DNA from: Osedax frankpressi
Lineage: Eukaryota; Annelida; Polychaeta; Sabellida; Siboglinidae
Assembly: GCA_964035775.1 (NCBI GenBank)
Contig: OZ038312.1
Coordinates: forward strand, 14,904,042-14,968,041
Reading direction: 5' to 3'
Length of the DNA: 64,000 bases
This document shows positions 1 to 15,700 of this stretch, in pieces (position 1 is the stretch's first letter; every line of letters starts with the position of its first letter). Under the pieces are notes generated by a model. It had not been told where the DNA came from and searched no databases. It worked only from the letters and a program-made list of their open reading frames with translations. A program made the position numbers and the translations under genes.

Positions 1-34
1 TAATTAATATATTAAAAATGATAATTTCAATTAC

Positions 35-3000
35 CTGCTCATCTGAACATAAAATGGCCTCATTGTTAACTGGGAGAAGTAAATGATCAAAAGAAGATGG
101 GAAAATGTAGTCTTTCATGTTGGAAATATATTCACATTCGACGGGAGTTATTATAGATGTAGTATGCCTATGGTAGATATAACGAAAATGATTATGAAAT
201 GAAATAAAAATCAATAATTCAAAAAATAAAACATGTGTCACTAACTGGGATCTGTTTTCACATTCTAGTAAATTTGTATGCTCATCCTTTGCCTGTGTGT
301 TGTATATAAATATATCTATAAAAACCTACAGAATAAGAAAATGTATCTTATTACCAAAAATATAAAATAAACAAACAAACCCTCTCCATGCATTCATCGA
401 AAAACACATAGCAGTTGTCTTTGTCAGATACAAATGAGCGTTCTTGAATGAAGTGGGCCCAGCATTGAGTGTGCATTAACTGCATGTAAAAAGAGCGAGT
501 AGCCCTATCCCTACTTTTCAGGAAACCTATAACCATGGATAGGTAATCAATGGTTAGAAACTTTGAAATAACTGAATTCTAATTGAATGCTAAAAAAATT
601 TTAAAAACTAAAATTATATAATCTATTGAATATGAAGAAATAATATTAGAATTATAATCAATATTGTTTAATTTAGGAAATCATTAATTATTAAATAAAT
701 AAATAAATCAAGTTATCTAATGCAATCATATATATCATATATTAATAGTTGACTATTTATGTAATTAAAGTTTAGGAAGTAGTATTTAGGAAGTAGTTTT
801 TAAAGTGGAGATTTCTAACCAGATACATCAAACCTATCTGAGACATCAGTACTAGATGTTGCTGGAGTAGTTGTGATTGGAATTAAAAATTGGCTGTATC
901 CGGATAGAAGAGATACCATGAAACGTAAAAATGCTTCTTGAATGGAGATTTCAATTTGTTTCTATACAATAAAAGATAGTTATTGTCACATATAAAATAT
1001 AGCCTAAACAAAACAGATTTAGCTATCAGTATACTGATTTACACAGGTTATAAATATTAATTAGCATTAAATTAACTTTATGATATTATTAAGAATATTT
1101 TATAATTTGATGATATTCGCTAAAAAATTCATATCAAATAGTATCCATTAATTTTATTTTATATCATATTTTCTTAATATTAAATTTAATAAGTTTCTTA
1201 ATTATTATACCATTATTATAAACAGTGTTTACAAGTTTAAGTCCATATCAATTTATGAATTTCATTTTTAAATGTATGGTAACTATCATTTATCATTTTT
1301 TATATTCCATAAATATTCTACATATATTTAATAATATTTATTAATAAAAAAATAAACATATTTATTTATATAATTAATCTCAAAATGTATTAAAAATATA
1401 TTTCATTAATATTATTTAATATAATAAATAAGATAAATTAAAAAAAATAATGTGAAATAATATTATCTTATAGCATTTATACTAATTTTAAATACATATA
1501 AACTTATCAAAATAAATTGATGGGAATATAGATAAAAAATTGCAGTCTAAAGTCAAATATATAGTGGTCAAGTATTAATCACAAACCTCCTTAATCTTGC
1601 AAGCTACATCAAAACCAATGTTCTCACCACTACTATATTCAGATATCTCATTAAACCTTTGAAGCAATGTATTACGTAAGTCTTTAGTGGCCTTCTGTAG
1701 AACAATGGAGTATAATGGAATTATGTAATGAGAGTTATGTAATGAGAGTATATCATGCAGTGTATTGTGCGATGAATTGGAATGACAGAAGTGCAATTAT
1801 GTGGCGTATGGAATATTAGTAGATATTGCATGATGAAAGTGGATGGGCGAAGAATACTTACTTTCGGCATAGTCTTGTACTGTATCTCCTTTCTAGGTTC
1901 CGCCACAGAGATTCTTTTTGTGTCCAGGTCAATACATGTAGCATCTCGAGGTAAATTTGATCGACTCACGTAACACGAATCCCAACCTATGTAAAATGTA
2001 GGGCTAGTACTAAGAATGCAATAAGGAACATATCAAAATATATATACATTATTTAATAATCTCGAAATAGACATCAATATGAAATGGTAAATACTAAAAA
2101 TGCCACTAACCTACAATAATAGCAGAAGGTGATTCAGTGACATCTAATAGATTTAGAGGACATAAAGGGATATACGGAAACGACCAGTTGAATGGAAAAA
2201 TCATCTGAAGGATGAGGCATAGTTAAATTTGTATTCAAAGACGCAGCCAAGAAATAATAAGAAACAGTTTACTTTGTAAGTGACTAATGGATATCATAAT
2301 ACAGTTTACTAGTTATAAATAATAAATGTGAAAATTAATATAATTATAATAGTTAAAAAAATAGGATATATTCTAAATGTGAAATATCATCACAATTAAC
2401 ATAGCTCTACATCTAGTGGATGTTTAGTGGGTATTATTGAGTGTGTACTAGGTGTTAGTTAATGTTTAGTTAGTGTTTAGTTGGTGTTTAGTTGGTGTTT
2501 AGTTGGTGTTTAGTTGGTGTTTAGTTGGTGTTTAGTTGGTGTTTAGTTGGTGTTTAGTAAGTGTTAGAGAGTATATAGTGTGTGTTTAGTGGATATTTAC
2601 TAGGTGTTAGTGGACGTTAGTGGGGTTTGGCTCTCTCAGTGACTCTGTAACTAACATTCCTGCATATTTCAGCAACGCTGGTCAATACAGAAGGCCGCAG
2701 CGAGTAAAGTACAATCTTATGCTCCAGCAGGATACAATATAATAGTTCAATAGTGAACTCAGGACCCAGTGTTTTCAGTAGCTGTATGTAGCTACCTCCG
2801 CTATAAGAAGTGAGAGATGATGGATGCGTATATGGAGAAAGTTGAAATGATCAAGTTGATTGTGGTATTTGGGTTGTTAGTGATGATGGCGAGGTAGTTA
2901 TAATGGTGGTTACATTAGAAGTGATGGTTCTACTGTAGGAGGAGTTAGGGTTTTGTGAGGATGTGTTAATTGTTTTGAAAAAAGCTATGGTGGTGATGGT

Positions 3001-6000
3001 AGTAGCTATTATTGGTGAGTCTGTGGCGTAGCTGTGGTGTGATATTAAAGATAATTACAGAAGTTTAGATGAAAATATGGCGATAGTAGTAGTGATATAT
3101 AATTTGGTTTGATATGAAATTGTTAAATGCATACTAAAATAAAATATTTAAAATGTAATTAAATGTATACATTAATATTATAATAGTATTCATTAATACA
3201 AATAATTTATAAATTATATTTAAGTATTCATTTTTCATATTGAATAACTATTTAAATATAACAAAATATTAAATTGTTATTAATAAAATGTTTGACTTCA
3301 TAAAGTGATACCAAATGATAACATGGAAAACAATCATAATCTATAATAATTGTTATACTCTGATTTATTCTATAATATTATATATAGAAGGTGAGAATTA
3401 TTGTTTTAAATCAATTAATTTATCTTAATTTAATTTTTATGTGTGATATTTTAGATGTAGTTATAAAGAATATAAATATATTCTACATATATCATACATA
3501 TAATATTAACCAGATAGGTAAAGGAAGTTCATCTGGCTGGGTAAACAATACAGTATCCATACCAAACTGCAATAATAGTGAATTATCAAAATTAAATTTC
3601 ACCCATATATATAAAACATTTATATACATATCATTAATATTTTAAACTACACATATATAACTATTTCAAATAATATTAATGTTATGATTAGAAAGATATG
3701 ATAACATTTTAAACTTTAAACTCTAACAAAAAAGATCACTTATGCAATATAGCCATATATATATATCACTTATATATTTGTCTTAACTTTATATTATAAT
3801 AACCGTTATGCATTATATTTCATTTAATATTATACAATATAATATTTACAAGTTTAGAAAAAGAAGAAACCTCAATTTGTATTCTAGGCCGTTGTATGGA
3901 TGGGAAAGGTATTTCATTCAAAAAATGGAATATATGCCTGGATATAAATAAATTAATTAAATAGTATATTTATAAATATGGAAGGGTTGATAAATGATAT
4001 TTTACATGTTGATATACAAAATATTAAAAATAAATTTTAAACAATTTAAATAGATTTCAACTTTTTCCACCTTACATCATACATATTTATTATTATGACA
4101 ATATTCTTTATATACTTAATATATGACTATAATATAACAATATAACCATTATTAATACAATTATTTTGATATATTATAGTCAAATTATAAATATTGTATT
4201 CCATAATTATAATTATAATATTAATAATATGATAAATATCATTATACAATGTATTATTATTTTATAGCACATATAACACTAACTTATATATATATATATA
4301 TAAATATAATAAGTATAAATAATTATTACATATATTTTATATATTTTTAATAATATTAATGTTATGATTAGAAAGATATGATAAAATTTTAAACTTTAAA
4401 CTCTAACAAAAATATAATCTATAGATTTATTATAAAATATTTATACATGTATACAATGTATAATAGATTATAGTGGTATTATATAATATAATCATACAAT
4501 AAAAGGTTATATGGATTATTATATAATATATATATATTATATACATATATGCTTTATAAATGTTTATATATTAAATGTAAATAAAGTCCTAATCTAATTC
4601 GCTTTTAATGTAAATATATTAGTTTTTATTTAAAATGATTAGTCATTCAGATATTAGCTTAAACATAAACCATTTTTGAAAAATAGTTAAAGAAATTTTC
4701 AAATGTCCAAGATAATTTTTTTAATATTCACAACTAAAAAATAACATATTTTAATATAATTGTATCTAAAAATAAATAATATTTTAAAATGAAATGAGTT
4801 GCATAATAATATTCTATGGAAAAGAAAGTTAATATTTGTGATATTTGACTAAAATATATCAAGAGCTGGTAATACAAAATAGCAAAAATAAATACAATAT
4901 TTCAAAAATATGAGAATGTATTCGTATCATTTTAACATGAGCAATTTTTATATAATAATAATCCTGATGATATATAATTTAATATAATATATCATATAAT
5001 ATATTCTATATTAGAATATATTCTATATTAGAATATATTCTATATTAGAATATATTCTATATTAGAATATATTCTATATTAGAATATATTCTATATTAGA
5101 ATATATTCTATATTAGAATATATTCTATATTAGAATATATAATTTGGTATATGAATTTATTATTAAAATAGGAGATATGTACAATAAGTACAATGTATAT
5201 TGTACTTGAAACATATGAATATTACCATGGTAATATAGAACAATATATAATATATTATATTGCATGCAAAATTTATTTAATAATAAATCTTCAATATACT
5301 TAGTAAAATACTGAGTAAGTATGATAATGGTATGGTAAAGTATGCACTGCTTACTTTACCATACCATACTATGCAGTATTAAACAAGAAATATCATTTAA
5401 TCATTCAATTATCAATTTTAATTATAAACTATAATATGAGGTAGGGTATATCTATTTATAAATAGTATTGCTATTTATAGATTATATTAACTATCAATAC
5501 TTTGTAAATAGTGATTATGATTATGATGAAAAACATATTGAAGAATTGAATTACTATTCAGATGTGCAATTTGCCAAATATCATCAACTGCGAGGTTATT
5601 TCAACTTTCAAAAACTAAAATATCAATAATCAATAAAGTTAATGAAATTGCTTTATAAAATTGTAAAAATATGCATAATATTAATTAATTTGTAATTTTT
5701 AAAAGTTAAAATAAGATAGAGGTACTTAAAATATTTTCATGTATATTTAATAAAATAATTCTTTATATATGATATTACTGAATGTATCTACTTATTTTTT
5801 AATTGGGGAGACATATAAGTATTTACTTTACTGATCTCGGTACTTGCTAATATGATATACTATATATTTTTTATTTAAATTTAATTTATTTGATAATACT
5901 AATAAAATATTGAATAGTAAATATCCAAAGGAATATATATTATATTATATATATATATTTTATAAACTATTGAAATGCAAAATTTTCGATGTTGCCTGTT

Positions 6001-9000
6001 GAATACAGATAATCACATTGAAATTAAATGTAATAATTTGAATTTCAAATTAGTCACGGCTACAAATACGCCCATTTAAAAAATAATTAAATCATATTTT
6101 ATATTAATTAAAAAATTACATTATTTGTAATTATTGTAGTATTATATTTTATTATTATATAATTTTTTAAACGATTTACAATGAAAATTGATAAAATCAC
6201 AGGAAATGTGCCAAATTACATATCGTGCCAAATTGCACACGACAATATCACAAATAGAAGGATTAATTAAATTTATATTTAATGATAAAACTAAATTAGA
6301 ATATTTTGTAAAATAAGCGCATATGTTTAAATGTTTTTAAAGGAGTAACAAAATTTGAGGTAAATTATATATTATCCCTTACATCGAATAAAATAAATTA
6401 TTAATATGTCATTATAAAACTGTAGCTGCAGTGCGTAACTTGTAATGATATGCAATTTGTAGGGGGTTCATGAACTTGACTATTTTCTTTAAAAAATTAT
6501 TATAAAATATAATTTATATACCGGAAGAATAGTACAAAATTCTTACAATTATTTTGTTATGTAAAAGATTTTTGTGAAATTTAAATTTATTATTAAATTG
6601 AATGAATAAATTATATTCATGTCGGCGTATAATTTAAATATTTATATTTTATACTCAAGATAATATATTATTTATTATAGTAAATATACTATTTTCATAT
6701 ATTATTTATATTAAATATTATAGAAAAAATGTTAGCATAAGATACAAATATTATATTTAGATTTTGTAAATAAGAATTATTTATTATTTTATTTATTATT
6801 TGTAATATTAATATTTTATTAATTCCAATATCTATTTATAGATTATATTTACCTCTCGAGGCATCACTTTTATATTATTTATATTATTTTATATTATCAT
6901 GAGGATTTAATATAAATAAAGCTTTTTCTCTTTTTATCTCATGCAAAATCTAGAATTTCATTCATATTTTTCAATGTTTACTTTTTGTTATTTATAGAAT
7001 ATTATTTTTAATCATATAATGAATTTTAGAAGGATAACTTTTGTTCTACCCGATTATCTTGAAATCTTATTTATTGTATTTAGTATATTTAGATCTATCA
7101 TTTTATATAATTAGCATAATAAATATATGATAAATATAATTTAATCAAATTATAACTAAAATAAATCTAACTTTCTGATTTTTTAGAAATTGTCTATTTT
7201 CAGGTCATCATTTTTATATGAAATATTCAATTATTATACAGCTTTTATTATTGTAGAGACAGATCTTAATAGATAACAAATTTATACCATTTTCTAAAGT
7301 GAAAAAACTTACTATTAAATATAATTTCAAAATAATTCCTAGGCAAATAGAATATTATTTTATCAATATAAAAGTTACATGTAAAAATTCGAATTTTCCA
7401 CAAATATATTTCACACATCTACATTAAAATTAATGAATTATATCGCATTTAAATATTAAAAAAAATAAATAAGTGATTTTTATACGCAAATTATATTAAG
7501 GTGATTAAAACTATTAAATGAATAATGTATTTAAATAGTGTAATAGTCTAAATATAATATATTTATTAACACAATAACTATAACTTACTAAATAACTTAT
7601 TAATTTATGTTAATTCTAATTTGCTATGTTAATATAATTAAGATATTAATTAGTATAATTTAATAATTGGTCTTCAACAAATTTATGATATTAAATTACT
7701 TTGCAATATTGATCCCTGAATTATTTAAATTAATAAAAATATACTTCAAGAATTTGTGATATTACAGGTTAGTTTTGTTTTTTTACATAATATTTGCAAA
7801 ACTTAGTCTTAAAAACTTTTGCCAAAAACTATCATTGGTAAATTTATATAAATAAAGTTATTTACTATTGAATAACATTCAATGTGTATTATAATCACTG
7901 AGAATTTGTGATACTACATTTTTAAGATTTAAAGTACAATATAAATAAGAAGTTGGAGCATTATTGTTATGAATACATTAAATAATGAAGAACTCAGTGC
8001 CTAAATTCATATAATATTAATAAATACTTATAGAATGGGTTACATAAATTAAATTTATTAAATACAATTAAGGGTATTATAATTTGTAATTTGGCACATT
8101 TCCTGTGATATTATCTATTTTTATTGGAATACACTTCAAACAATTATATAAAAATACATTATATTACTACAATGATTATTAATAATGTTATTAAACGTTA
8201 TCCATCATACTACATTTTTATAATTAATATTAAATTTTATATAAAAATAGACGTATTTGTAGGTATGACTAATTTGAATTACAAATATTACATGTGTAGA
8301 TGTTTTTACATAATTCTCATTCTTATTTATATTTTTAAAAGTTGAATTCATTATCAAAAATTTGTAATTTCAATTGTATTATTGGTATTTAACAAGTAGC
8401 ATCAAAAATATTAAAGCTGCATGTTATATTAAATATATTCAATAAAGTAACTTTGAAAATTAAATATCATTCTATATATTGTGAATTATATTTACTATTG
8501 TATACTTGATATTTAATACCATCATGTTTGTAATCTAATATCAGTTAATTACTATTACATTCAATAATTTATGATATATATCTTCCTTTGGTGTATATAA
8601 AATATATTTTAAATTTCAATCAAAAAATATATTGTATATCGTAGCAAGTAACCAGGTCAGTAAAAGTAAATAGTTATGACTCTCGAATTTGAATACAATT
8701 AGACACATTAAGTAGTACAGTGTATAATAAACTTAATGTACTTAGTAATAATTACATATGTACTTATTTATATTTTTATTAAAATATACAACACTCATTT
8801 AAATGTGTTGTTCAATGAGTGTGTCTATTTAACTGACTGCATGAATACTTGAAATTATTTTATCAAGTACATGAAAATATTTTAAGTACTTCTTACTTAA
8901 TTTAACATTTAAAAATTCCAAATGAATTATATGAATGTTATTACATCATCAAAAAGCAATTTAATTATATTTCAAGATTATTTATAACTTATTTTGTAGT

Positions 9001-9487
9001 TTTTGAAAGTTGAAATAACCTCGTAGTCAATGATATTTGCTAAATTGCAGAATACATGCGATACTGTGCATTTATAAATAGATGTTTAGATATATTTAAA
9101 TGGAAAATATCACTCTACCAATATACCCATAACTCTGTAGATATTAATTGTATCCATATAATATTGAATACCAAGAAAGATATAATATTCATCTATATTA
9201 TAATTTTTTTAATTATTATTTTTTATTTAAAACATCAAAAAATCATAACTTTGAATATAATATAAAAAAAATTAAATATTAATGTATTAATATATGATTT
9301 ATAATATCTGAACAATTTATTTTATTGAATGAATTGTGGATATTTAATTGACGAAATTCCTGTACAAATTTATTTTGTGTAAATTTGAAATTTGAAATTA
9401 ATTAAAATATTTGAATTCAATTATTATATTTTGAATTGTATTACATTTTATTACATTATTTATTAAATATACAATTAAAAAACTGTA

Positions 9488-9534
<47 letters not shown>

Positions 9535-9570
9535 CATAATTGATATATATCAAACAAGTAAAATAATAAT

Positions 9571-9612
<42 letters not shown>

Positions 9613-9730
9613 GAAATATATTACAGATAAGAAAATTATATAAAAATTCTGAAAATATAATTATACAATATTTATAAAGCCCACTTTTTGTCCCGTATTA
9701 TTTTACTGCTCTTAGAAGGAGCCATAATTA

Positions 9731-9766
<36 letters not shown>

Positions 9767-12700
9767 CGACGAATGCGTTTATTTGGCCCTGTATTATTAC
9801 TCCTTTTAGAAGAAGGAGTTATAATTGATATATATGTGTTTATATAATTATAATATACAAAGATGAAGTAGTAAATAATTAAATATAAAATTGCGTCAAT
9901 AGAAAAATAAGTAAAAAAACAACTGAAGCTAGATCACGGGTCATTTTATAAAAAAGAAAACTCTATCAGTGCAATAATTAATAATAAATAAACAAGCTTA
10001 TTTTTGATAGTAAAAACATGTTTATTCTATCATTCTAAAGATAACAATATTAAACAAACAAACAAAAACATTTTGTTTTCCATTTTGCACTTTATGGTAA
10101 ATCCTCAATGAAAAAATAATTGAATGGAAACATTTATTGAAATTAACAATTTTATGTTTACAAAACTTGGACTTATTTTATATTAAATTATAATTTATAT
10201 TCTTGATAAATATCATCAGAATAATTGTTTTGACCAATTTCTATATTTAATTCAAACATATTAATAATAAATATAGTAAATGTATTTATAAAATATTAAT
10301 TTGTATACATATCAGAATAAAATTGAATTGTATTAATACAATTATTGACTTATTATATTTAATAGTGTATTCATATTAATATATATTATATTATATAAAA
10401 CAAAAATGTAGTCACAAAAATGGATATTTTATATTAAAATTATGATTTTAAGTAAGCCAAATATTAAATCCCTATCAATTTACTTTAAAATTTATAGCAA
10501 GGTAGTCGAAAAGATAAAAAGAATTATAATTGACCATCTATCTATTACATATCTATTGGCATATTCCATTAATAAGACAATGAAATAAGACTTATAATGA
10601 ATAGAATAGAAATAATCATTGAACAAATTATTATAATAAAAGTCTAAGTTAATGAATATAATTACGTAATTTAAATTATAATATAAGTTTTATACAATTT
10701 AATAAAATAATATATTTTATAATAACTTTTCAATATTCTTCTGTTTATAGAGATGGAAGAGAAATTTGCGAAAAGCTTCAAAAAAAGGCCATTGGCTGAC
10801 TAGACAAATAGCTTTTGAGACTCGTAGCTTACTGTCGGGAGTTGCACATAGATGTCGGCTTTCAGTTTCACTGAGATTTGTGTAGTCAAATGGTTCGTAG
10901 AAGCTCAGAACTGAACCATACGTCTGGGAGTGCAACCAAATTCAAGGTTACAGAAATGTATTGAGGATGACAATTATTAAAATAAAAAATTAACTGAGCC
11001 ATTTTATAATTAATCTATAATATGAATTAAGGTTCTATAGTTCTATCATGCATGTAAATATATTTAATAAGTGTACAAGTTACTAATATAAAAAAAATGA
11101 AATAAAAAAAGAATTATTAATTGCAGACTATCGATAGAATTTGTACCAACATTGATTCCACAGCAGCTCGTCAACACAAATGTTGAATAGATGGCACGAG
11201 GATCTGGTGATATGCTAGGCCAAACTTCCAATAAAGCACCTTTAGGAAGGCAAAAGTAGGCCTCGGACTCAACTATCTCAGACTTTGGATAAACGTCTAG
11301 CACCTCTGTAGCAAAATGTTGTACATACAAAGGAATACAAAGGAATCCTAAACATAAATGGAATCGTTCTTGAATTGAAAATGACCTGGCTTAAAAGCAA
11401 GCATGTGTTGTTTGCACACAGATTTCTTATAGCAAATGTAGGTACCACTGAAGAGTAGGCTCTTATTTAAAGATTTCTCAATCTTCATGTAGGATGGAGG
11501 AGGCTTCTCATTCTAAATACCAGATAATCAAATCATTAGAGAATAAAAAACATTAGAGAATATATTACATAATTATATTCAACAAATAAAAATCCAGACT
11601 GATATATTAGGTAATAAAATACCCGAGTATTGAATAGACAAGTAAGCATAACCAAGCTATAGAACAACAAAATACACATTATACTTTAATTTCATAGGAA
11701 CACAAGAAATTATTATTTTATAAAATTATTTAAAATATATTTGTTCAAAATTTTATAATTTTAAAAGAAAGTATTTAATATTATAATATTACAAAAGTAT
11801 ATCTTAACATTTAATTTGTCTTTAGTCATCATAAATTCTAATGTTATTTTGTAAAACACAAATGAAAGTATTTACAAATTCTTTATGCTTATACTACATA
11901 TTCATTAGTAAATGCACTATACCAAAAGTTAGCTTTATCAAAATAAAATGTATAAATATTATCTAAACAAATAAAATACCTCTAATAATCTGTCAACTAG
12001 GATTATTTAATAAAACCTTAAAAAGGATCAACTTAAAAAAGAATTTTTAATTTTATGTGTATATTTTTAATATCTAAATATATTTTGCTCTCACCTTTGG
12101 ATATATTTTAGTCAAATATAATAAATATTGATTTCCCCTTCAATATAATTATCATATGCAGAATATTTAATATATAAATTATGATAAAAAAATAATTATA
12201 AAATACAATCTATTTTCATATAAAATAATATTAAAATATATTATTGGAATTTGTTGATGTCATTTGTGGAAATTACTTTAATAAAAATGTTTTCAAGTTA
12301 TTTATATTTATATTAATATCTGTCATATGCAATGTGAATTAAATCATGCTATTAATCAAGCTATTATTTGTTATCTTTGAATAAATAACAATACAATTAT
12401 TTTAAAATATACAGATAATATATTAATAAAATTTGCAGTGTTACTATTAGGTAAACTATTTTTATTTATATAACCTTTATATTAATATCATCGATGAATA
12501 TAAAAAATATGTATAAAAAATCTAATAATTTAGAATTATTAAAATTTATACCATTATTTAACAATATTTTGATTCTAAGTTAATTAAAATGATTTAGAGC
12601 ATATTTTTGATGAATAGTTTACAATTTAAAAAACAATTAATAACTAACTCATTGTTTATTAAAGTATATATCTGCAATATTCTATTATGATCACCATTAC

Positions 12701-15700
12701 TACATCCACTCATTCTAATGGCTATACCGAATATCTGCAATGTTCTACTGACTTTATTTGGGAGAATCACACATATATCAATAACGGAGAGGATATCAAC
12801 GCAATCTTCAGGAGATGCCCTCCTAAAGGTCACAAAGATCTTGTTCTTTGTATTGTTGCTGACATTGGCACACGAACCTGCATTAGGTTTATTCAGTAGA
12901 TTGTGTGGTCTACGAGATTATTATTTGGTTAGGTGCTAGATAGTTTAGATACATGAATAGATTGCTCTTTGATTGAGTTAGGATGAGGCTGGATGATCAA
13001 ATATATATTGACTCGAGTTAATATAGATAAACATAAAAATGTGGTCATATATAATAATTGCAATATCGTAATATTGATTAAAAAGAACGGATCACCAAAC
13101 CTCATCAATAAAATAAGACAATGTTGAAATATATAAAAATTAAAAAGGTAAACAATATAAATACTTGGAAAAGAAAGGAGACTGAGATAATCAAGTTGAA
13201 ATGATATGTGAGATATATCATATATATATAACGTACACATGTGATATTAGAAGAGATCAGATTTGATATCACTATTATAATTAAACAGATAAGTTAAATA
13301 ATAACGGTGTGATAGAAATATTAATAATTGAAATGTTTCCAGCATTATAATTCACATTGTGATTCACATTGGTTTATAGACTCATCATGATCCTTATAAA
13401 TAGATTATATTCTAAATAATAACAAGTCTAACAGACAATAAAAATAAGACTTGTTAAATATAGAACAACCACATAGAGAAATATAGATCTAAGATGAATC
13501 ATATACTGGGTTTATGGTGATCAGTAAATCTTTACGTAATGTAAATAAATGTATTGATGTTTATTATAATAAAAATGATATAACATAATAATATTATGTA
13601 AATATATTATATATCAGTAGCTAGGAAATTCATGTAGATAAAAAATCTACTAATAAGTAATTACAGAGCCTCCTGAATCGGGGTTTGCTAATAATATACA
13701 CATTATATTTTATTTTATATATAAAATATATAATATATTTGTAGGAAAACCGAAAATATTCTATAAATATATATCTGTTATGCTCTCAGTAAAAGTTAAC
13801 TAATGGTAATTTTTAAGTTATGTCTTAAGATTAACTTCTAAGCATATAGATGTATAGTTATTTTAATAGAATTTGCCATGTATTGGTTAAATAATAATTA
13901 TATATTATCGACAATTATAATTGTAATATATGTTATCATTAAGTATAAAATAAAATAATTTATATAAATTCAATTAATTTATTAAAATAATTTAAAATAT
14001 TAAAAAAAAATATGTTATAAATAATAAACTATATTATTTAATATGAAAAAAATATAAATTGTTTTTATTTTACAGAATATTGGATTCAGTTATATTCAAT
14101 GTATACATTTAGATTGAAATTACCTGACAGAGTTTTTGAGACTATTTCACTATCTTCCATAACCTTCTCTTTTAGTTCATAACAGACACTGTAAAATAGA
14201 TTATATTATTTGGACATTATAGTACATGTGTTAAAGGGTATGTGCATTACAGTGCAAAAACAAATATGGCCTACATTTTTTTTAGTATATTAAATAGTAA
14301 ATTAAATATATTTAATAGTAAATTAAATAAAATTAATTATTTATTTTTTAATTTTTAATATAATTTATAATTACAATAATTTTATGAGTATTATAATCAT
14401 TTTAAAAAATTTCAATATCAAAATAAAGCATGTTTATTTATTCATAATCATTGTACTAGATCGAGTTATTTTTGTTTATAATATGGCCATGTGACAATTC
14501 TTAGTGTCAGATATAGTTTTACTTATTTTTATATTGACGCAATTTGATATTTAATTATTTACTACTTCATCTTTTCATGTTATCATTACATTAATATATT
14601 AATACATTAATACATTAATACATTAATACATTAATACATTAATACATTACTACATTAATACATTATATATCAATTATGACTCCTTCTAAAAGGAGTAATA
14701 ATGCGGGGCCAAAAGAGTGCTCTATAAATATAAATATATTGAATAATTATATTTTTCTAATTTGTAATATATTTATTGTATATGTTAATATAATTTTACT
14801 AGTATAATAAATATTAATTATGTTATAAATATATATATACGAATACAATTTTTAATTGTATATTTAATAAATAATGTAATACAATATAATTCAATATGTA
14901 ATAATTAACTTCAAATATTATAATAAATTTCAAATTTAATTTTGAAATTGAAAAAAAATTTATTTCCCCCAAAAAAATGTCTTTTAACATCTAAATATAA
15001 AATAATAAAGAGAATTGATTAATAAATAAAAAAGTGAATATACTATAATATATACCTTAGTTATCAGTTAACCTAATGATATAAAATCAAGCTGCATAAG
15101 GAGTGATAATATAAATCTTAAAAACAAATATAAATAATTAAACTATTATTATTTTCAGATATTATAAATAATAAATTAATATATATTATTACTAATTTTT
15201 TTATATTATATCCAATATTATTAAAGTTATGATTCTTTTGTTTAAATTAGAAAATATTTTTACAAATAATGTTATAATTTTTCCTTTGTATATTATGTAT
15301 AATTAGGAAATTTATATTATTTAAAGGTATTACATATTATTTATATTCAATGCATATCAACAAAATTATAGGTATTTTGGTAGGGTGATATTTTCCATAT
15401 CAAATACATGTACAAATCTATTTATAGGTGCACTGTATTGCATACCCTATGAGAAAAGTAGATTATATTACTACAGGCCCTATAGTAGTGGGTCATTTAA
15501 AAATGAAATCAAACCTTTTAATACCGATTCTAATTTTAACAGACTATTTATATTATATTATCGGGCAATAAAAAATAGATCTGCGACATAAAATATATAT
15601 TTTTAGATATTAATAAATTTATCAATTTTTGGAAATTTAATTTTATAGTACTTTTTTACTATTTTATTGATACTGATTTTTTTTTATGATATTGTATCTA

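Larger units (their letters stand above)
3938..10726 (-). other. DENND4 intron 7 (6.8 kb)
   Basis: No coding sequence recognised. It holds the direct repeat pair, a palindromic 17-bp array, a perfect hairpin, two inverted copies of one TIR element and the left arm of a second long inverted repeat, listed separately. The remainder is AT-rich sequence in which I see nothing. Confidence 0.8.

Noticed and set aside
168-245. In-frame read-through of DENND4 intron 16, which could make exons 16 and 17 one exon
   Set aside because: The 78-bp segment is open, but the extra residues are hydrophobic and absent from DENND4 relatives. A donor at 245 with acceptor at 168 joins conserved text in phase.
3391-3645. 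84-codon plus-strand frame
   Set aside because: It lies opposite DENND4 exon 9 (3566-3511). The minus strand carries the conserved sequence; the rest is AT-rich intron.
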